Assembly (NCBI GenBank): GCA_020055645.1
Contig: CM034548.1
Coordinates: forward strand, 39,486,296 to 39,550,295
Reading direction: 5' to 3'
DNA: 64,000 nucleotides
From: Tomocerus qinae
Taxonomy: Eukaryota; Arthropoda; Collembola; Entomobryomorpha; Tomoceridae
Under the pieces are notes generated by a model, which was not told where the DNA came from, did no database searches, and worked only from the letters and a program-made list of their open reading frames with translations. A program made the translations under genes and the position numbers. Each line of letters begins with the position of its first letter. Positions within the stretch are counted from its first letter, which is position 1. This document shows, piece after piece, positions 24,901-37,900 of this stretch.

Positions 24901-26253
24901 TACAAAAATTAATCACAAAAAACTACATTAAAATTAGTATAACATAGAAATATACTTTAGTATACTTACAATATTATGCATAAATGAGTAAGAAAAAGAA
25001 TTGTGACTGAAATTGCTTTTGTCTCGTGATCTAGTTTCTTTAAATTCTTAATTAATGATGCATCAAGTGGGCGTGTAGCTAGAGAATTTACCACATGTAG
25101 TATTTGCCAAGTAGTTTACAAAGTCTCAATTTACAGTATAGTACCATGTAGTTTGTTTCTGCTCAATCGGTGTTTCATTTAAAATGTTGTAATGCTTTTC
25201 TTGATTTTTTATCATGCATTAAACATGTCAATTATAACTCCCTATGTCTACGTTTTCTCAATTAACTTCAAATAAAAAGTTTTGCTTGGGATTCTTTTAC
25301 TCGATGATGTATAACCTAAATTTTAAAGTTACTAAATAAATAAATTAAGTGGAGTTGCTATTAACCATGTTTCGACCCCCATTGTATAAAATTCGATATT
25401 TCAACGACAGCAATAAACAAATATAAAATAAATTCATTTAAATGGGAACAAAGCCAGTAACATTATTTAAACAATAAGTACAGTAAGTAGTATATGACAA
25501 TTACTGTAAGCACTGTCCATGAAAAATTATTAAAAGAAAGTGAATACATCTCTTGCGTTTTGATAGGGAATGCATGAGTTTTTTGTCTCAAGTGCTTTTA
25601 CATTATACTCTGACATACTCACATGGCACAACAACATGGGCAACTAACCAAAATGTTGCAAATGAAAAATGCATCCAAGTTGCTACTGTCATTTGACAGC
25701 AAATTAACGTGCAGTAACCATTGTAGATTCGGAGTGTAATAATAGCGTTCAGAATTGAAGGAGGTACTAAAATATTTAATGGTTAATCGTAAAACTTGTC
25801 TGGTAAATATTTTACAGAACTGAATAGTGTTGACAGATGAGATATGTAATAAGGGTGTCTGTGTATAAATTCGTTACTTTTTGTATTTGGTAACGCGCAG
25901 TTTAACTCTAAAACATTGTTATGACTGCACATAAGTATAACCTTTGAATTTAAGTATTTATCTTAAATTAGCGTGCGTAACAAACGGAAACTTACATTAC
26001 GCTTGAAATAAAATGGATCAATTTCTTCCAGTGGCACATGCACTAATGTGTCTGTCAGTTGAGTTTTTATTTCCTTAGGAAGCGGCATGCCATTGCGGAA
26101 TAAAGGGTTAGGATTCAAAGTAGGCGTCTGAGAAATATTTGCTTCGTTACGGCTGCCCTCTGAACCAGAACTGTTAATTGCAGTCGGCTCAGACTTTGGC
26201 ACACGCTCCCGGGTTAATGGTTTAAGTAATGGACCTTCTTCTCGCACAGACAT
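18901..26253 (-). CDS. Four-domain voltage-gated sodium-channel-like protein with DENS selectivity filter
   Basis: Exons, 5' to 3': 26253-25996, 24899-24688, 24285-24157, 24058-23976, 23898-23625, 23559-23418, 23292-22918, 22834-22658, 22577-22415, 22326-21794, 21721-21545, 21410-21291, 21074-20952, 20871-20680, 20595-20464, 20395-20189, 19858-19708, 19604-18901. They sum to 4152 nt (1383 residues) in uninterrupted frame; the ATG follows an in-frame TGA. Insect Nav (Para) landmarks occur in order: LLKPLTRE and PLEEIDPF at the N-terminus, DI pore [12 protein letters not shown]...[12 protein letters not shown] pore [19 protein letters not shown] pore [10 protein letters not shown], inactivation loop [11 protein letters not shown] pore [14 protein letters not shown]6 [11 protein letters not shown]. 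Filter residues are D, E, N and S where Para has D, E, K and A. S4 charges are reduced, the DI-DII linker is about 30 residues, and the C-terminus lacks the EF-hand/IQ region. It should be a plasma-membrane cation channel, but sodium selectivity and voltage dependence are doubtful. Confidence 0.92.
20596..20679 (-). other. Probable GC-AG intron in the channel gene (DIII pore to S6)
   Basis: The DIII pore exon reads into AAG|gcaatt, and the next exon begins after ttatag at 20595. Both are phase 0. The 84-nt intron needs a GC donor. The only nearby GT donor (AAT|gtaatt) would leave a 42-nt intron, shorter than the others in this gene, and would add 14 residues absent from the family. Confidence 0.6.
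21722..21793 (-). other. 72-nt in-frame intron with open reading frame in the channel gene
   Basis: The intron runs from TTG|gtaatatttc to ttattgcag|ATT, is a multiple of three and contains no stop. Splicing it out restores the spacing between DIII S1 and S2 seen in Para to within one residue. Retention would insert 24 hydrophobic residues. Confidence 0.7.
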
Positions 26254-29130
26254 TTCTTCCAAACTAGATCTGCCTAAACGTCACTTGACTACACTTTCTT
26301 TAGATGTACTTGAAGTTAAAACACTTGCATCCACTTGCTTGTCCCATTAATTTTATCAAATGTACCATACATGCATTCACAACGTACAAAATCATTTCGG
26401 AACTATCCTTGGGAATATCTCCGAAGTTACGCTATTAACTTCCTACTAGATATTTCCACATATTTATAATCTAGATTGGTAACATTTAATTACATGTTAT
26501 CCGATTAACACTATTTTGTATTTTCTTCAATTGGATAGATCTATTTTTAAAATAAAGATATTAGTTTAATCTTAAGTTCAATTGTACACATCCACCACTT
26601 GTTGAAATGGCCCACTATTTGGCGTATATTTTTGAGCAATTTTTAGAAATAATCTTTTTGGTTAATTTTTTCTTGGTTTTTAATATTATTTAAAGTTATT
26701 GCCCGTCAGACATTGATAACACCAACACACGTAAAAGAATTTGAGAATTTCTAAATCCCAATTGCTTCTATGTAAGTGTTACTTTGTTGCACTTCCCGAT
26801 TGTAAACAGAAGTAATCTTGTGAAGTTTTCTGTTATGACAGTAGAAACACTATAATTAATAGGAATGTAAGTTAAATGCAAATTGTTGTGAGGTTTTAAT
26901 CAAGTGTTTAGATTTTATGTAGATTTTATTGAGTGTTTAGTTTACTCTAGGTTTATTGCGACAGGTAATTATGTAGGAAATTCTGTTTGGCAACTGCATG
27001 CAAGCAAAATAGCTCTCTTCGGTGTTGAATATGTTTCCAATATGTAAAGTGGATACTGTGATTTTGGATAGCAGCCGCAGATTCTGCCTATATGTAAAAC
27101 TTTCTAATATGATTCCGTGAATTCTGGTGACAATGAGATTTTTTTTACAAAGGCAATACACACACAGACTTTTCTGTTTGGAGGGAGACAAAAAATTGTA
27201 GGAGAGGAAACGGAAGCCAAACTACAACACTTTTTACTGATGGTCTGGGCACAATTTATATTTGTCAGAGAGAGCTACGGGCTACGGTTGAACTAGACTT
27301 GTTATTTGTAATTCCATTTATTACTGCTTAACAGTATTTGGAGGATGTATTTTAAACTAGAGTAAATATATCACTTATATAGTAATATTACGCTATATGC
27401 ACATGATACGCTGCCAATATTGTGTATAACTTATCTGCACATAGAGACAGAGACGCTAATGTTACAACAGAATAGGTAATACACGTAGAAGAGTCACTAT
27501 TTTTGTAGTTTGTGTGATGATGGAAAAACATGGATGTATTTACTATATTTATCTATTGTTAATACTTCTATTATGTTAAGCTAAGGTTCCAATTTATTTT
27601 TTATTGCACTGCACTGCATTGTTTTGTATGTCAGAGCATGAAATACTATATGAACAAAACGTTGAATGAATTGAAGAGAGCAAGCATAAAAATGCATGCA
27701 AAACGCATATAAATGTTGATACGTTTTACTTGTACAGATAGTAGTAAGTTAACACAAATTGTGCTGAAATTGAAAATGATGATCTAAGTACATGTATTAT
27801 TTACAGTATGGGTTACCTAATATTTGGCTGTGTTGAAATGTGCACTAAAAACTCTATTTCCTCCGCAGAAGCACAAAGCAAAATAATTCAAAGACTGAAA
27901 CTTTTACCAATGATAATATCAAGTAAACTTATCCTAAACTGCTTTAAAGTAGTTTCTGTATCTTGACTAGTTGAAATTTTAAAATATTCGTTTCGTTACC
28001 GTCCCACACAGAATAACAAACGATTTAGTCCCGCATAGTCTCCATTTATTCCACATATTCACAATTCTTCACGAACATTAAACAACCTAATCTTCTCATA
28101 TTCCTATTTTCGCAGGTTATCGCCCACAACACAATTGCTAATTATACACTGACTACAATTAATAATGTTACCCACTTGTTAAGGAATTGAAATATTATGA
28201 TTTTTCATTTTTCGCACGTATTATGTAATTGGAATCAATAGTTATATTTCTAATGTGAAAGCAATGCCGCTTTAAATATAATTTGGATTATTGGATTCAG
28301 ACTTTTAAAAGGGCTATATTATTATTTGTAATTAGGGCCTAAAAATTAAAGCTAATTCACTGAACAGCAAAGCAAGTTTAGTTTGCGACTCGACATTGTT
28401 GGCATCATTTACCACGTTTAACTAATTCGATTTTATTTATAGAAGAGATTCTCGTGCTTCTGCTAAATGTTAAGTGTAGTGAACTGTCGTAGTGTACAGG
28501 GCGGTGGCGGCAGAAAATAGACAATAAATTGGCATGAATCTTGCTATTTACGCATTTTAGGGGTGTAACTCATTTACAATTTTCTATATCATTTACTTGA
28601 ATACTACTTACTAATACCCATACCTATTCTGACATACCTATACTTGATGTCTTTTCTAAATCCTACACTTAATGTTATACCATAGCAAATATAAACTACT
28701 AGATTGCAATTAAATCCGTGAAAATAAATCTGGGGCCAGAATGAGACATCCAATTTAAAAGAGGAAGATGTAAATGGATAAACAGTTTATGCCATGTTCA
28801 TGGGTAAGTTATATTATTGGGATGCTATAAACTTTTCAAATCAACCTTTAATTTCCGGTATTATCTTCTGTTCAATCAAAAAAATCTAATTTGTAAAACT
28901 GTAAATTTGGCATTTTTATTGCACAATTATAACTATTCACATTTTATAGAATTCATTCATTTTTTTCCTGTAAATGCTACATTTTATTATGGTTTAGATT
29001 TCAAATAGTATAAATACCTTCAAATAGAAACAAAAGAATTCTCTACGAACAAGTTTACAGAATCAAATTGGCTAACCTTTTTTAGCAGATATTTTTTGGC
29101 ATATCATGTTATTTTTCAATTCCTTAAATG

Positions 29131-29298
29131 ACGTAAACCAAGTAGCCGAAGGTATTCGGGTCGCAGGTAAACTAACTTCGTAGAATTGGTTTTTAATTTT
29201 TAGTTAATTTAGAGTTAATTTATATTAGATTAGGTGTGAAAAAATCTGTGAAGTTAGATTGCCTGCTGTCGTAACACCTGCGGTTACTTGATTTAAGT
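29131..29298 (+). mobile_element. MITE, copy 1 of a family with 9-bp target-site duplications (Mutator-like)
   Basis: A 168-bp element with terminal inverted repeats: ACGTAAACCAAGTAGCCGAAGGT on the left against the complement of the right end, ACTTAAATCAAGTAACCGCAGGT (printed here in pieces under 24 nt). It is flanked by identical CCTTAAATG at 29122-29130 and 29299-29307. A 9-bp duplication is typical of Mutator-like transposons. It is non-coding, and a second copy lies at 36597-36741 in opposite orientation. Confidence 0.8.
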
Positions 29299-29580
29299 CC
29301 TTAAATGGCATAAAATCACTGGCCATATTAAAAGGCCCCATCCTAAAATAGGGAGCTCCACCAGGCACCCGCAGCACCTCTCCCTACTAACCGAGCATAA
29401 TTTAAAGTAAGTATGAGTCGGGTGGGACCTCTTTAGCCACTGTTAAATAGTAATAAAAAGCAATTTTAATTCAAACAAAATATTTATGCATTTTGCTGTG
29501 TTGGATTTAGTAAGCAGGTCTACGTATAACATGAGCAGACTAACCTAACCTAACCTCACAGGTAGTAGTATAGTAATATC

Positions 29581-29801
29581 CAAGATACCTCCATTACAAG
29601 ATGAAGACATAGAGGGATATTCCCCAAGTTTGCACTCAATTCGAATTCTACCTATACTGCCACAGAGAACTAAGCACCCAAGCCGAAAGTAACCATGGTT
29701 ATTTGATTTGGTTGCCTACCTCTCTTTGGTAGTAAGTAGAATACGAGTTGGGTGCAAAAATCTGGGAAACCCCCTCTATGTATCCACCTTGTAATGGAGT
29801 T
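29581..29801. repeat. Long inverted repeat (foldback, MITE-like)
   Basis: Left arm about 29588-29652 and right arm about 29730-29801 are imperfect reverse complements, sharing CTCCATTACAAG, ACATAGAGGG, TTTGCA and ATTCTAC in the same order. The spacer is roughly 75 bp. A further short match (CCAAGATnCCTC) extends the left arm and appears displaced on the right. No target duplication was identified. Confidence 0.6.
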
Positions 29802-32075
29802 GATATTAAACAAATGCGTTACTATAGAGTGACAAATTCGAGGCATCTTGGTAATATCCATGTTTAATGTCATAACGAACACTGCTAAGGTACCTCGCTT
29901 TCCTGCCAGTTTACTCAAAGCACTTGTTGATACTACTCTGTGGGGATCTGTGGTAGGGGGAATATTAAAGTAACGATTCGATTCTAGGATTTTTTAAATT
30001 TAAACGACAGTGTTTTTACGTTCTAAGTTTCTAGGCTCATACATTGAAAAACTCCATCAACATAATATGATGCATTGAAAAGATTTGCCTTGATGGAATT
30101 AAGTTGGGAACTGCATAACAATATTTACAATTGAATTCTTTTTTTCAAAATCAAGGAATGAATAGGTCATTATTATTATAAATGCACTTCAAAAACATTG
30201 GCTTCAACATGCACCTGCACACAATGGTAACTAAAAACTCTTATATTACTCTATTATACACGCTTTTTGCGAATCGGTCCTGAGAGTTTTACGTATCTCA
30301 AAACCCATAATTTTCTTTAACTAATTACATTCTTAGTTATTATTGCATCAAGTAGGAACCTGCACCAGAAACACAACCAGTATTTAGTACACGGAAAAAA
30401 TTATCTCAAGTTTACATCGGTATGTTTTCCAGCAGATCTCGTAACACATGGCCAACATAGATAGGTATACGTCTATGTCGCAGGTATGCACGCACTGCAC
30501 ACTTCTTACCTATACGGTGTTTATTACAATTTTTCCTCCTTGCTTCGCTCTACGTTCGTCATCAGCTCAAATAAATGTATCTCTCAGATCTTTAAATTTT
30601 GCAATACCTTCGCAGAAGCTACCTAGAGATGTATTTATTTTTAAATCTATTCCGCTCGCACTGACTTTGAGTGTTTCCCCACAAAGTATAAGGTAAAAAA
30701 TGGAAATGTAATATGGAAATCAACAATTTTTGACCTTCACTACTAAGATTTATCTGTGATAACGTGGTTAAAGGCCACAGTGTAACTGAGTGCTATCAAA
30801 CTGCTTAAATTTCTGACGATGCTAAATAAATGTCCTTACACTGACGCAATGTCATAAAATCCCAATTTATTATTAGTCCAATTGTCCTTACAATTTTGGG
30901 CCAAACGGAGCTTACTTTTTCTTTCTTATTTTATCAACAGGGGCAGGATTTTCCATTATCAATAATTGTCTGTGAAGGTTTATAAAAGCGTTGCCTTAAA
31001 GATTAGTATTATTACATTGATATGATCTTTTGATTTTATTCTGACGTAGGTAGTATTAGCATTATCAATTAGCATAATGCTTAAATATTGAAAAATGATT
31101 TATGGGACTACCTTTAGATTTCGATACTAAATACCTACGGAACTAGACATGGAACTAGTTATATAATATAATGGATGATATTGTGAGCATAAAAGCTGTA
31201 ATCAAGAAAGGTAAAACTATTATTGCTAGGTCTGGGAACAAAAACATTAGTTAAAAAGTGGCTTTGAACAAAATAATGAAAATCCTACATAATATTCTAT
31301 GGTATATGCGAGATGTCGTACCAAATGAGCGTAGAGAAGTAGTGCGGAAAAAACCGAGTCCCCTACACTCCTCAACCTTATTAGCATATCAAAGATAGAG
31401 GCTTATCAAAAATTCAACTACTTAGAATAGGACCTTTATTCTGAATATTATAATCGCTAGAGAAGGCAGACGTTTCATATTTCATCTTGTGAATGTTAAT
31501 CTTTATTCTTAGTTATTTATCTCCAGCATTATATTTTGAGGATGGAGCCATCGTTGGATTGGACAAGACAATTGTAATTCCAAAGCCACAAAGCTCTATT
31601 AGACATGTAGCTGGCCATTGTAAAGGAATATTCGAGAGTGTGGACGTCGACAGGAGTTGTTTGTAAGTATTTAGGTAGGGTGACGAACTTAGCTTAGCGA
31701 CTCTGCTTTAAGTAGTTAATTTATTTCACCTTAGGATTCATGTAGCCACTTCGAGAGGAGAGTTGAATTTAGTTGGAATTCGCCAGGCTGGTTCTCAATG
31801 AAATCCGCTTTATATAGGGACATATAGATGAATATAGCAAAAGTCGGCCTAGGCGAGATCGTCAGATTTTGTGCTATAATGTTGGCCAGAGAGTTCTTCT
31901 GGAAAAAGTCGAACTGGGCATGCCTTTGGTAAGAGATATTACAAAGCTTGCTTGCTCCCCTGGCTTTAAGTATATTGGATATAAACGTTATTCTCGCCAC
32001 TACTGGTCTCATTCTCCTCTTCTGTTCTCAGCTCCACTTTTGATATCTATAATATTGGACTAGAATTGCTCGACA

Positions 32076-32208
32076 TATATAAACCAGGAGGATTGGGTTT
32101 GCTTAGTAGCAGACTCCGGTCAGACAGACTGCAGAAGAGGTAGGTACCTAGTTCTGTGTGTATGTCGTGACGTGGGTCTAATAGTAGTACCACACTTTTG
32201 TGAATAAA
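32076..32208 (+). other. Possible solo-LTR fragment
   Basis: A TATATAAA box near 32076 is followed about 125 bp later by AATAAATATCTTTGTATC, the promoter-R-poly(A) spacing of an insect retrotransposon LTR. No paired LTR, primer-binding site or pol sequence was found. Confidence 0.2.
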
Positions 32209-33881
32209 TATCTTTGTATCTATCCTCCGTTTAGTTATAATAATTATGTGTTAGGTCATGCAGACACAGCCAACCCAACCTCATGCATACACACTCTTTG
32301 TAACATTGTAAAAATAAATTGTAACCCCGATTACATTCATTTAGAATAACCATCCTCAGACTCTGTGCAGTGTATTAATCTATACGTATATAAATCTATA
32401 TCAACGACAAACATTTTTATTTTTTCTCTCCTCTCCGTTGTTACAACTTACAAATCCGATTACCTATTCATTTCATGCACGGTCCTGTCAAGCCTACCAC
32501 CACATAAGTATATCTCCAAATTCACGCTCAGCTTCTCCCAAACTTTTCATTTGTGTCACAACCTTTTGTAGCACAACATAGTTACACCAGGTAAGTTCAT
32601 TCTTTATTCTACGGTGGCTAATGTAGCTAAATACAATCAAAAGACTCCTCATTCTGACTGGACTATACTGGACAGGAACTAGAATTAAATAAAAAATATA
32701 GAAGCATGTGAGTATTGCTCACAAATTACAGTTTCTCATTATTAGTACTATAATAAGTATAACGTTATCCTTGTGAATTGCGACATTATCTAATCAACGT
32801 TTCTTATGTTTTAATTAAGAGAAGATGACTGTGTAGGAAGCAAGAAAACGCTCTCATTCAATTCAGATCATGCTAGTCATTTGCATGCATGATTTATGCA
32901 GACAAGTATTTATTCTTACAGCACTATAAACGTTTATGATCAATAAATTTATCTCACTATCCCCATCAAGTAAGATCAAAATTACGCAAATCTTGAGATA
33001 ATTTTTCTGGTGGTAATACAATGTTACTAAAGCTGATTTTCTTATTATGTGCTATGTACAGTGGTAACAGTGGAAAAGATACAATGTTTTAGTTGATACA
33101 TATTACAAATTATTTTTGGGAGAGGAGTCCTACTACATTACTGTATCGACGAGATAAGATAACATTATATTCGCAAATACTGTTTTAATTCTGTAGCTAG
33201 AGTAGGAAATGATAATGAGCGAGTTAGGATAGTAGCGAAGTAATAATAAGTAACAACTCTCTGACTTGTACTTGGACTGACTGACTGAACAACTCGCACA
33301 TTCAGTTGGGCAGGTTAGTACTCTCATCTTAGTCCTGCGTTGCGTTCGTTGTGGTTAGTGAGCTTGTCAGTGAATTGGATTTAAATGCTAATGTGCTCCT
33401 CTCCTGCCTTACTGACTGATCTCTTCTCTTCAAGCCCCTCCGGCCCTCTTTTATTTCCGGTAGCACAACCTAAGTAACCTGCCCTAGCCCCTACATTTTA
33501 ACCAAACCGGATCATCAGCTAAATTCCTAAACTCAATTCTCCTATCTTCAGTGTCGATAGTATCCGTTCACGTACTTAAGTACTTGTAGTAGACTTGTAC
33601 GTAAGTAGGTAACTAGACAAATATTTATTGTGCGAGGCAGGTTTCATTTGCTCTCTGCATAATCTGTACGGGTCTCAGAAAATCTTGAATTACTACAGTA
33701 CTCACAATTTTAAATTATACTAACATACATATATTATATAATTAATTGTGTACAAGTACAAGGTTTTGTATAAGATTTAGTATATATGTTGTTAGATCAT
33801 ATTATACGAATTATGCGTATAATACTACTACTGGTAGTAACATTTTAGGTGCAACTTTTGTACAGTGTATTAACTACTAAC

Positions 33882-34054
33882 CAGGGTTGCGGTGGATGAA
33901 ATAGGATGGATAGTGAAAACTGGACAAAAACAATTTCTTCCTGGATAAAATTGATTTCGTCCAGGACAAAAGTGGACAAAATTAATTTTGTCCATGGACA
34001 AAACTGGTTTCATCCAGGGCAATTTTCATTTCGTCCGGACAATATACAACCCTG
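33882..34054. mobile_element. hAT-type MITE with perfect 8-bp target duplication
   Basis: A 173-bp non-coding element begins CAGGGTTG and ends CAACCCTG, exact inverted termini. It is flanked on both sides by CTACTAAC (33874-33881 and 34055-34062). An 8-bp duplication with CAGGG-type termini is the hallmark of hAT-superfamily MITEs. The interior carries repeated GGACAAAA/TTTTGTCC words forming short palindromes. It lies about 0.9 kb upstream of the DHCR24 start codon. Confidence 0.85.
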
Positions 34055-34992
34055 CTACTAACTATTGTGGGCTTTCCTACTTGTACATTCTAAAGGTAGA
34101 GTTGCGTCTAGACTCTAGCTAACATAAATGAGATTGAGACAGTATATAGCTTATAGTACTACCTTAATTACAGTACAGTAACCAACTATTGCATATGGAT
34201 GGATACCGGGTTTAGTATAGAGTAGCAACATAACGTCGAAATACAGCTACTCAATTGCATTTAAACCTCAATCATTTTTAGTTTATAGCGTGTAGTGAGG
34301 TTGCTCGAAATAACAGAATGTTATTTTTGCATTTTCCAATCTTTTTTGTTTTCGTCTGGGGAGATTTAACACGGGATTGAGGTTATAAAAATCTCTATAG
34401 CCAAAACATTACATATTATGTGTGAGTCTTTAGCTAAAGTATTTTATCATGCACGTCTGAGAATTCTGTTAAGGTGCAGGCAGGATAGGCTGGTTCGATT
34501 CATTGATTGTGAGTTTGTGAGTGCATGCAGGAAAAGTGAGACTCGGAGAGAATAATAGTGGTCATAATTCTGTGCTGCTCATTTGATAATGCATTTTCTG
34601 TTCCGTTTGTTCAGTTCGGCTTGAATGTGGCGTGGAATTGATTGACGGTGATGACCTTTAGGATTTGACTGATTACTGTAAGTGGGGAATGTGCAAGGAA
34701 GTCACGCTGACACTGGCAGAATAGCACTGAGAGCCAAGTTGCATTGCACTTTGGACCCGAACTGCCTGGCTCTGTTTCTTCTAATAATTAAGTGGGTCAC
34801 TTGGTTCCTATCGATTATTTACTCCGAACTAAAAACTACGAGGACATAAGACATATACACCTACTTAAATACTTGCCACTACTACTTATAATAATAGCTC
34901 CTGCTTCGATAACTTACCGAGCCCCGTGATAGTATCCATTGCAGTACGGTGCGTGACTGAGAACAGTCTGCGTCGTTAGAACACCTTTGGCC

Positions 34993-37900
34993 ATGGCTGT
35001 TCCAAAAGCTGTCAACTCTGTCATCGAACATGTAATTGTCAACTATCGATGGGTCTTCGTTTGTTTCTTCTTATTGCCCATGTCGCTCGTCTATGATGTC
35101 TATTTTTACATACGAGCCTGGGTCGTTTTTCAACTTGCGTCCGCTCCGAAACGTCATCACCAAAAAGTTCTACATGTCCAGGAACAGGTGAGCTGCATTT
35201 GACATTGAATATTTCCCATAATTTAATTTAATACCATATAAGTAATTCATGAAAGTAGTTGGGAACTTGTAATATATTATATTCCTGAGAACGAGTGAAA
35301 AATACGAAATTAGTAGGAAATTATTAGTTTAGCATGTTAAGCAAGCATCTTAAAAAGCACATCCAAAACATACGTCCGAGGGTTTGGTTGTCGAGATCTC
35401 TTAACCCATCGTTCGGTAAAAAGAAATCAAATTAAATACTTGCATGTTGTCTGGCATTGTTAATACAAATATGACAGAAATAAAGACAACTTGATGTTAT
35501 GGCGCATAAAGGATGCACATGGATAGCATGAGTTATGGAACCTCTACAGTAAGAAATTGGCAGAAATATAAGTAATGAAATGCAGAAATTGGCAGTCAGT
35601 AACCTCGAACCCGGCAGGTGTAGGGAGTTCAATAAATAATTGCGTTTAGGGCATTTTCTGTAGATCTCCAATCATTTGATAAGTCATAACTCATAAGTGT
35701 TACTGCAAGTGCCAAGTGCATAATAAAATAGCATTTTTGTGTTGAACATTCGCGTTACATTCATCATTCATGGGGATCCTATATGCTGAGGCATAGCAGA
35801 CGAAAATTTTTATAAGGTTAACAACATTTGCATTTAGGAAGATGGAGGAACAAGACTACCTGAACAACACCAAAAATACTTTATAATTAAGGTGTATAGA
35901 TAGTATACTTAATCTGAACAATAGGATGAAGTTGTTTATTTTGGATGCGTTTTATGATGTTAGGGTTTAGTCCTCTGTAGGGAGGATCCCATAGGTAATA
36001 CAGGATGAACGTTTCCTATTATTTCTAAGCGCGTGCAAATATTCATGGAATGCAAGGGTAAAATTCATTAACATTCTGTCACACTGAAATACACTATTCC
36101 AGTCCTTCCTTCTATTCACGCCTCTGCAGAGGCGAGCTCTGTGCATTGCACGTTATCATTCTTTAATGCTATCGTGAATTGAATGGTTCAATATTTAAAT
36201 TATATACTTCACATTATAGATCAGAGGCACACTACACAATTGTAGTATAGCATTTCATGCATCTGAATACATTAGTATTTTTTATTGCTGGTTGGATTTG
36301 TCGAACGTTGATATATTTATTTATGCTCTATATATATTCCTAACTGAGAACCATTTATTTATTTATATTTTAAATATAAATTACCTCAGTTTATATATGT
36401 ACTTAATATTTTATAATGCAAGTAGAATAAAGAAAGTTTGGAGTATTTTTGTAAGATTTTGGTAACATAACTTTTCAGCTAAGTTTTCTGCCATAAAAAT
36501 TGGCTATATGGAAAGGTAATAATATAATCATAAGGCAGGCTTCCCTAAGCTGTGTATTTATGCATTAGCATCGCTGTGCCTAAGTAACACTATAGGACTT
36601 AAGTAAATTAACCGCAGGCAGGTATTAGGACTGTAGGCTATTTAACTTGGCAATTTTTTTCAAACCTAACTAATATTTAAACTAAATTCCACGAAGTTAG
36701 GTTTACTGCGGTCCTAATACCTGTGGTTACTTTATTTACGTCAGTATTGGTACTCTAGTAACCCAAATACTCTAGTAACTCCAGTAATTATTAATACTAT
36801 CATACCACAAAATATTAGCCCTTAAAAACTTTAAATGACTATTTAAAACGCCAATTCTCTCATTGTTCCAGCATTTTGCAATCAGATTATAGATTTGCTT
36901 GCAAAAAAGTCATTCATTTTTGCGAGGTCGAGGTGTTCTTCAAATCGGCTTGGCGAAAGCTTTGAGTTCCATTTTACACTAAAAATTACAGCATACTAGA
37001 TGAGATTTGGGCATTTCAATATTTTCAATGCAAGGCATTGATTTGTTACTCTTTCCGGGGCGTAGTGAGATATGTCTATTGTGGTGGTGGTGGACTGTTA
37101 TTGGTACTGGTACCATGATACCATAATATTAATGTACCACAATATCAATATTACTTCTGTAGTAAAATCTATAATATGCTTGCATTGGACTCTGTATTTA
37201 TCTCATACTCCATACCACCCACCATACCGTATACCGTTCCGAATCCATGTCACGGTATTCGGCATTCAGATTTGTAGTCGTAAGTGGGTAAAACATTGTT
37301 ATGATTGTAAAATAAAAAATATTATAAGTTGTTTATATTTGTACAGTCATGTGGTTATACTTTGTGTCCAGCATGTTATCTGTGTTGTGCTTACATTATC
37401 ATTTGTTTGGCGTATAAGTAGGTGGGTGTGGTGTCCCGTATGTGGAGTGATAGTGATATCTGGAAATTCTTTTCTTATCAATAAATTCCCAGTTTTAATT
37501 TTTGTCGTTTGGGCTATAATTGTCAAGGAAGTTACAAATTGAAGAGTTTATAGCAGTTTTTACACTATTCAGAAAGAATCATATAACTGAATTTGTATTT
37601 GTTAGCGACCGTAATCAGGTATTACAGGTAAATATAAATGGGCAATAAAGAAGTGGCCAATTAACAATTCGTCCTTTTGCTGAATTACATAACACGAGAT
37701 AGCGCTTTTACTATTAATAATTGCACGAACGTAGCTTAACCATGTATTGGATTAGCCATTTAGTTTTATTTTGGTATCATAAATTCAACAGACGGGTTTA
37801 TCACTTGAGAATCATCAAAATATGCTATTGAGATGCTGAATAGATATGCTTTTCAAAATTTCATAATTTAGGTAGGTATTTTAAATTCGTAACAGGTTTT

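Larger units (their letters stand above)
26254..34992. other. Intergenic region between the channel and DHCR24 genes (divergent promoters)
   Basis: About 8.7 kb of AT-rich DNA between the starts of two divergently transcribed genes; both promoters should lie here. It contains a MITE with 9-bp target duplications, a foldback repeat, a short (CCTAA)3-like run near 29550, an LTR-like stretch near 32076-32208 and a hAT-type MITE. No coding exon is supported. Confidence 0.6.

Noticed and set aside
29544..29560. (CCTAA)3-like run resembling the insect telomere repeat
   Set aside because: Only three units, too short to call an interstitial telomere.
31731..32063. Overlapping open frames on both strands resembling a degraded pol fragment
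   Set aside because: No reverse transcriptase or integrase motif could be identified on either strand.
34470..34520. GGTTCGATTC, a tRNA B-box-like match
   Set aside because: No acceptor stem, A box or anticodon arm can be built around it.
37072..37542. 156-codon open frame in DHCR24 intron 1
   Set aside because: Composition is low in charged residues and rich in Val/Ile/Tyr/Trp from GT/TA-rich DNA, with no homology I recognise and no splice logic.
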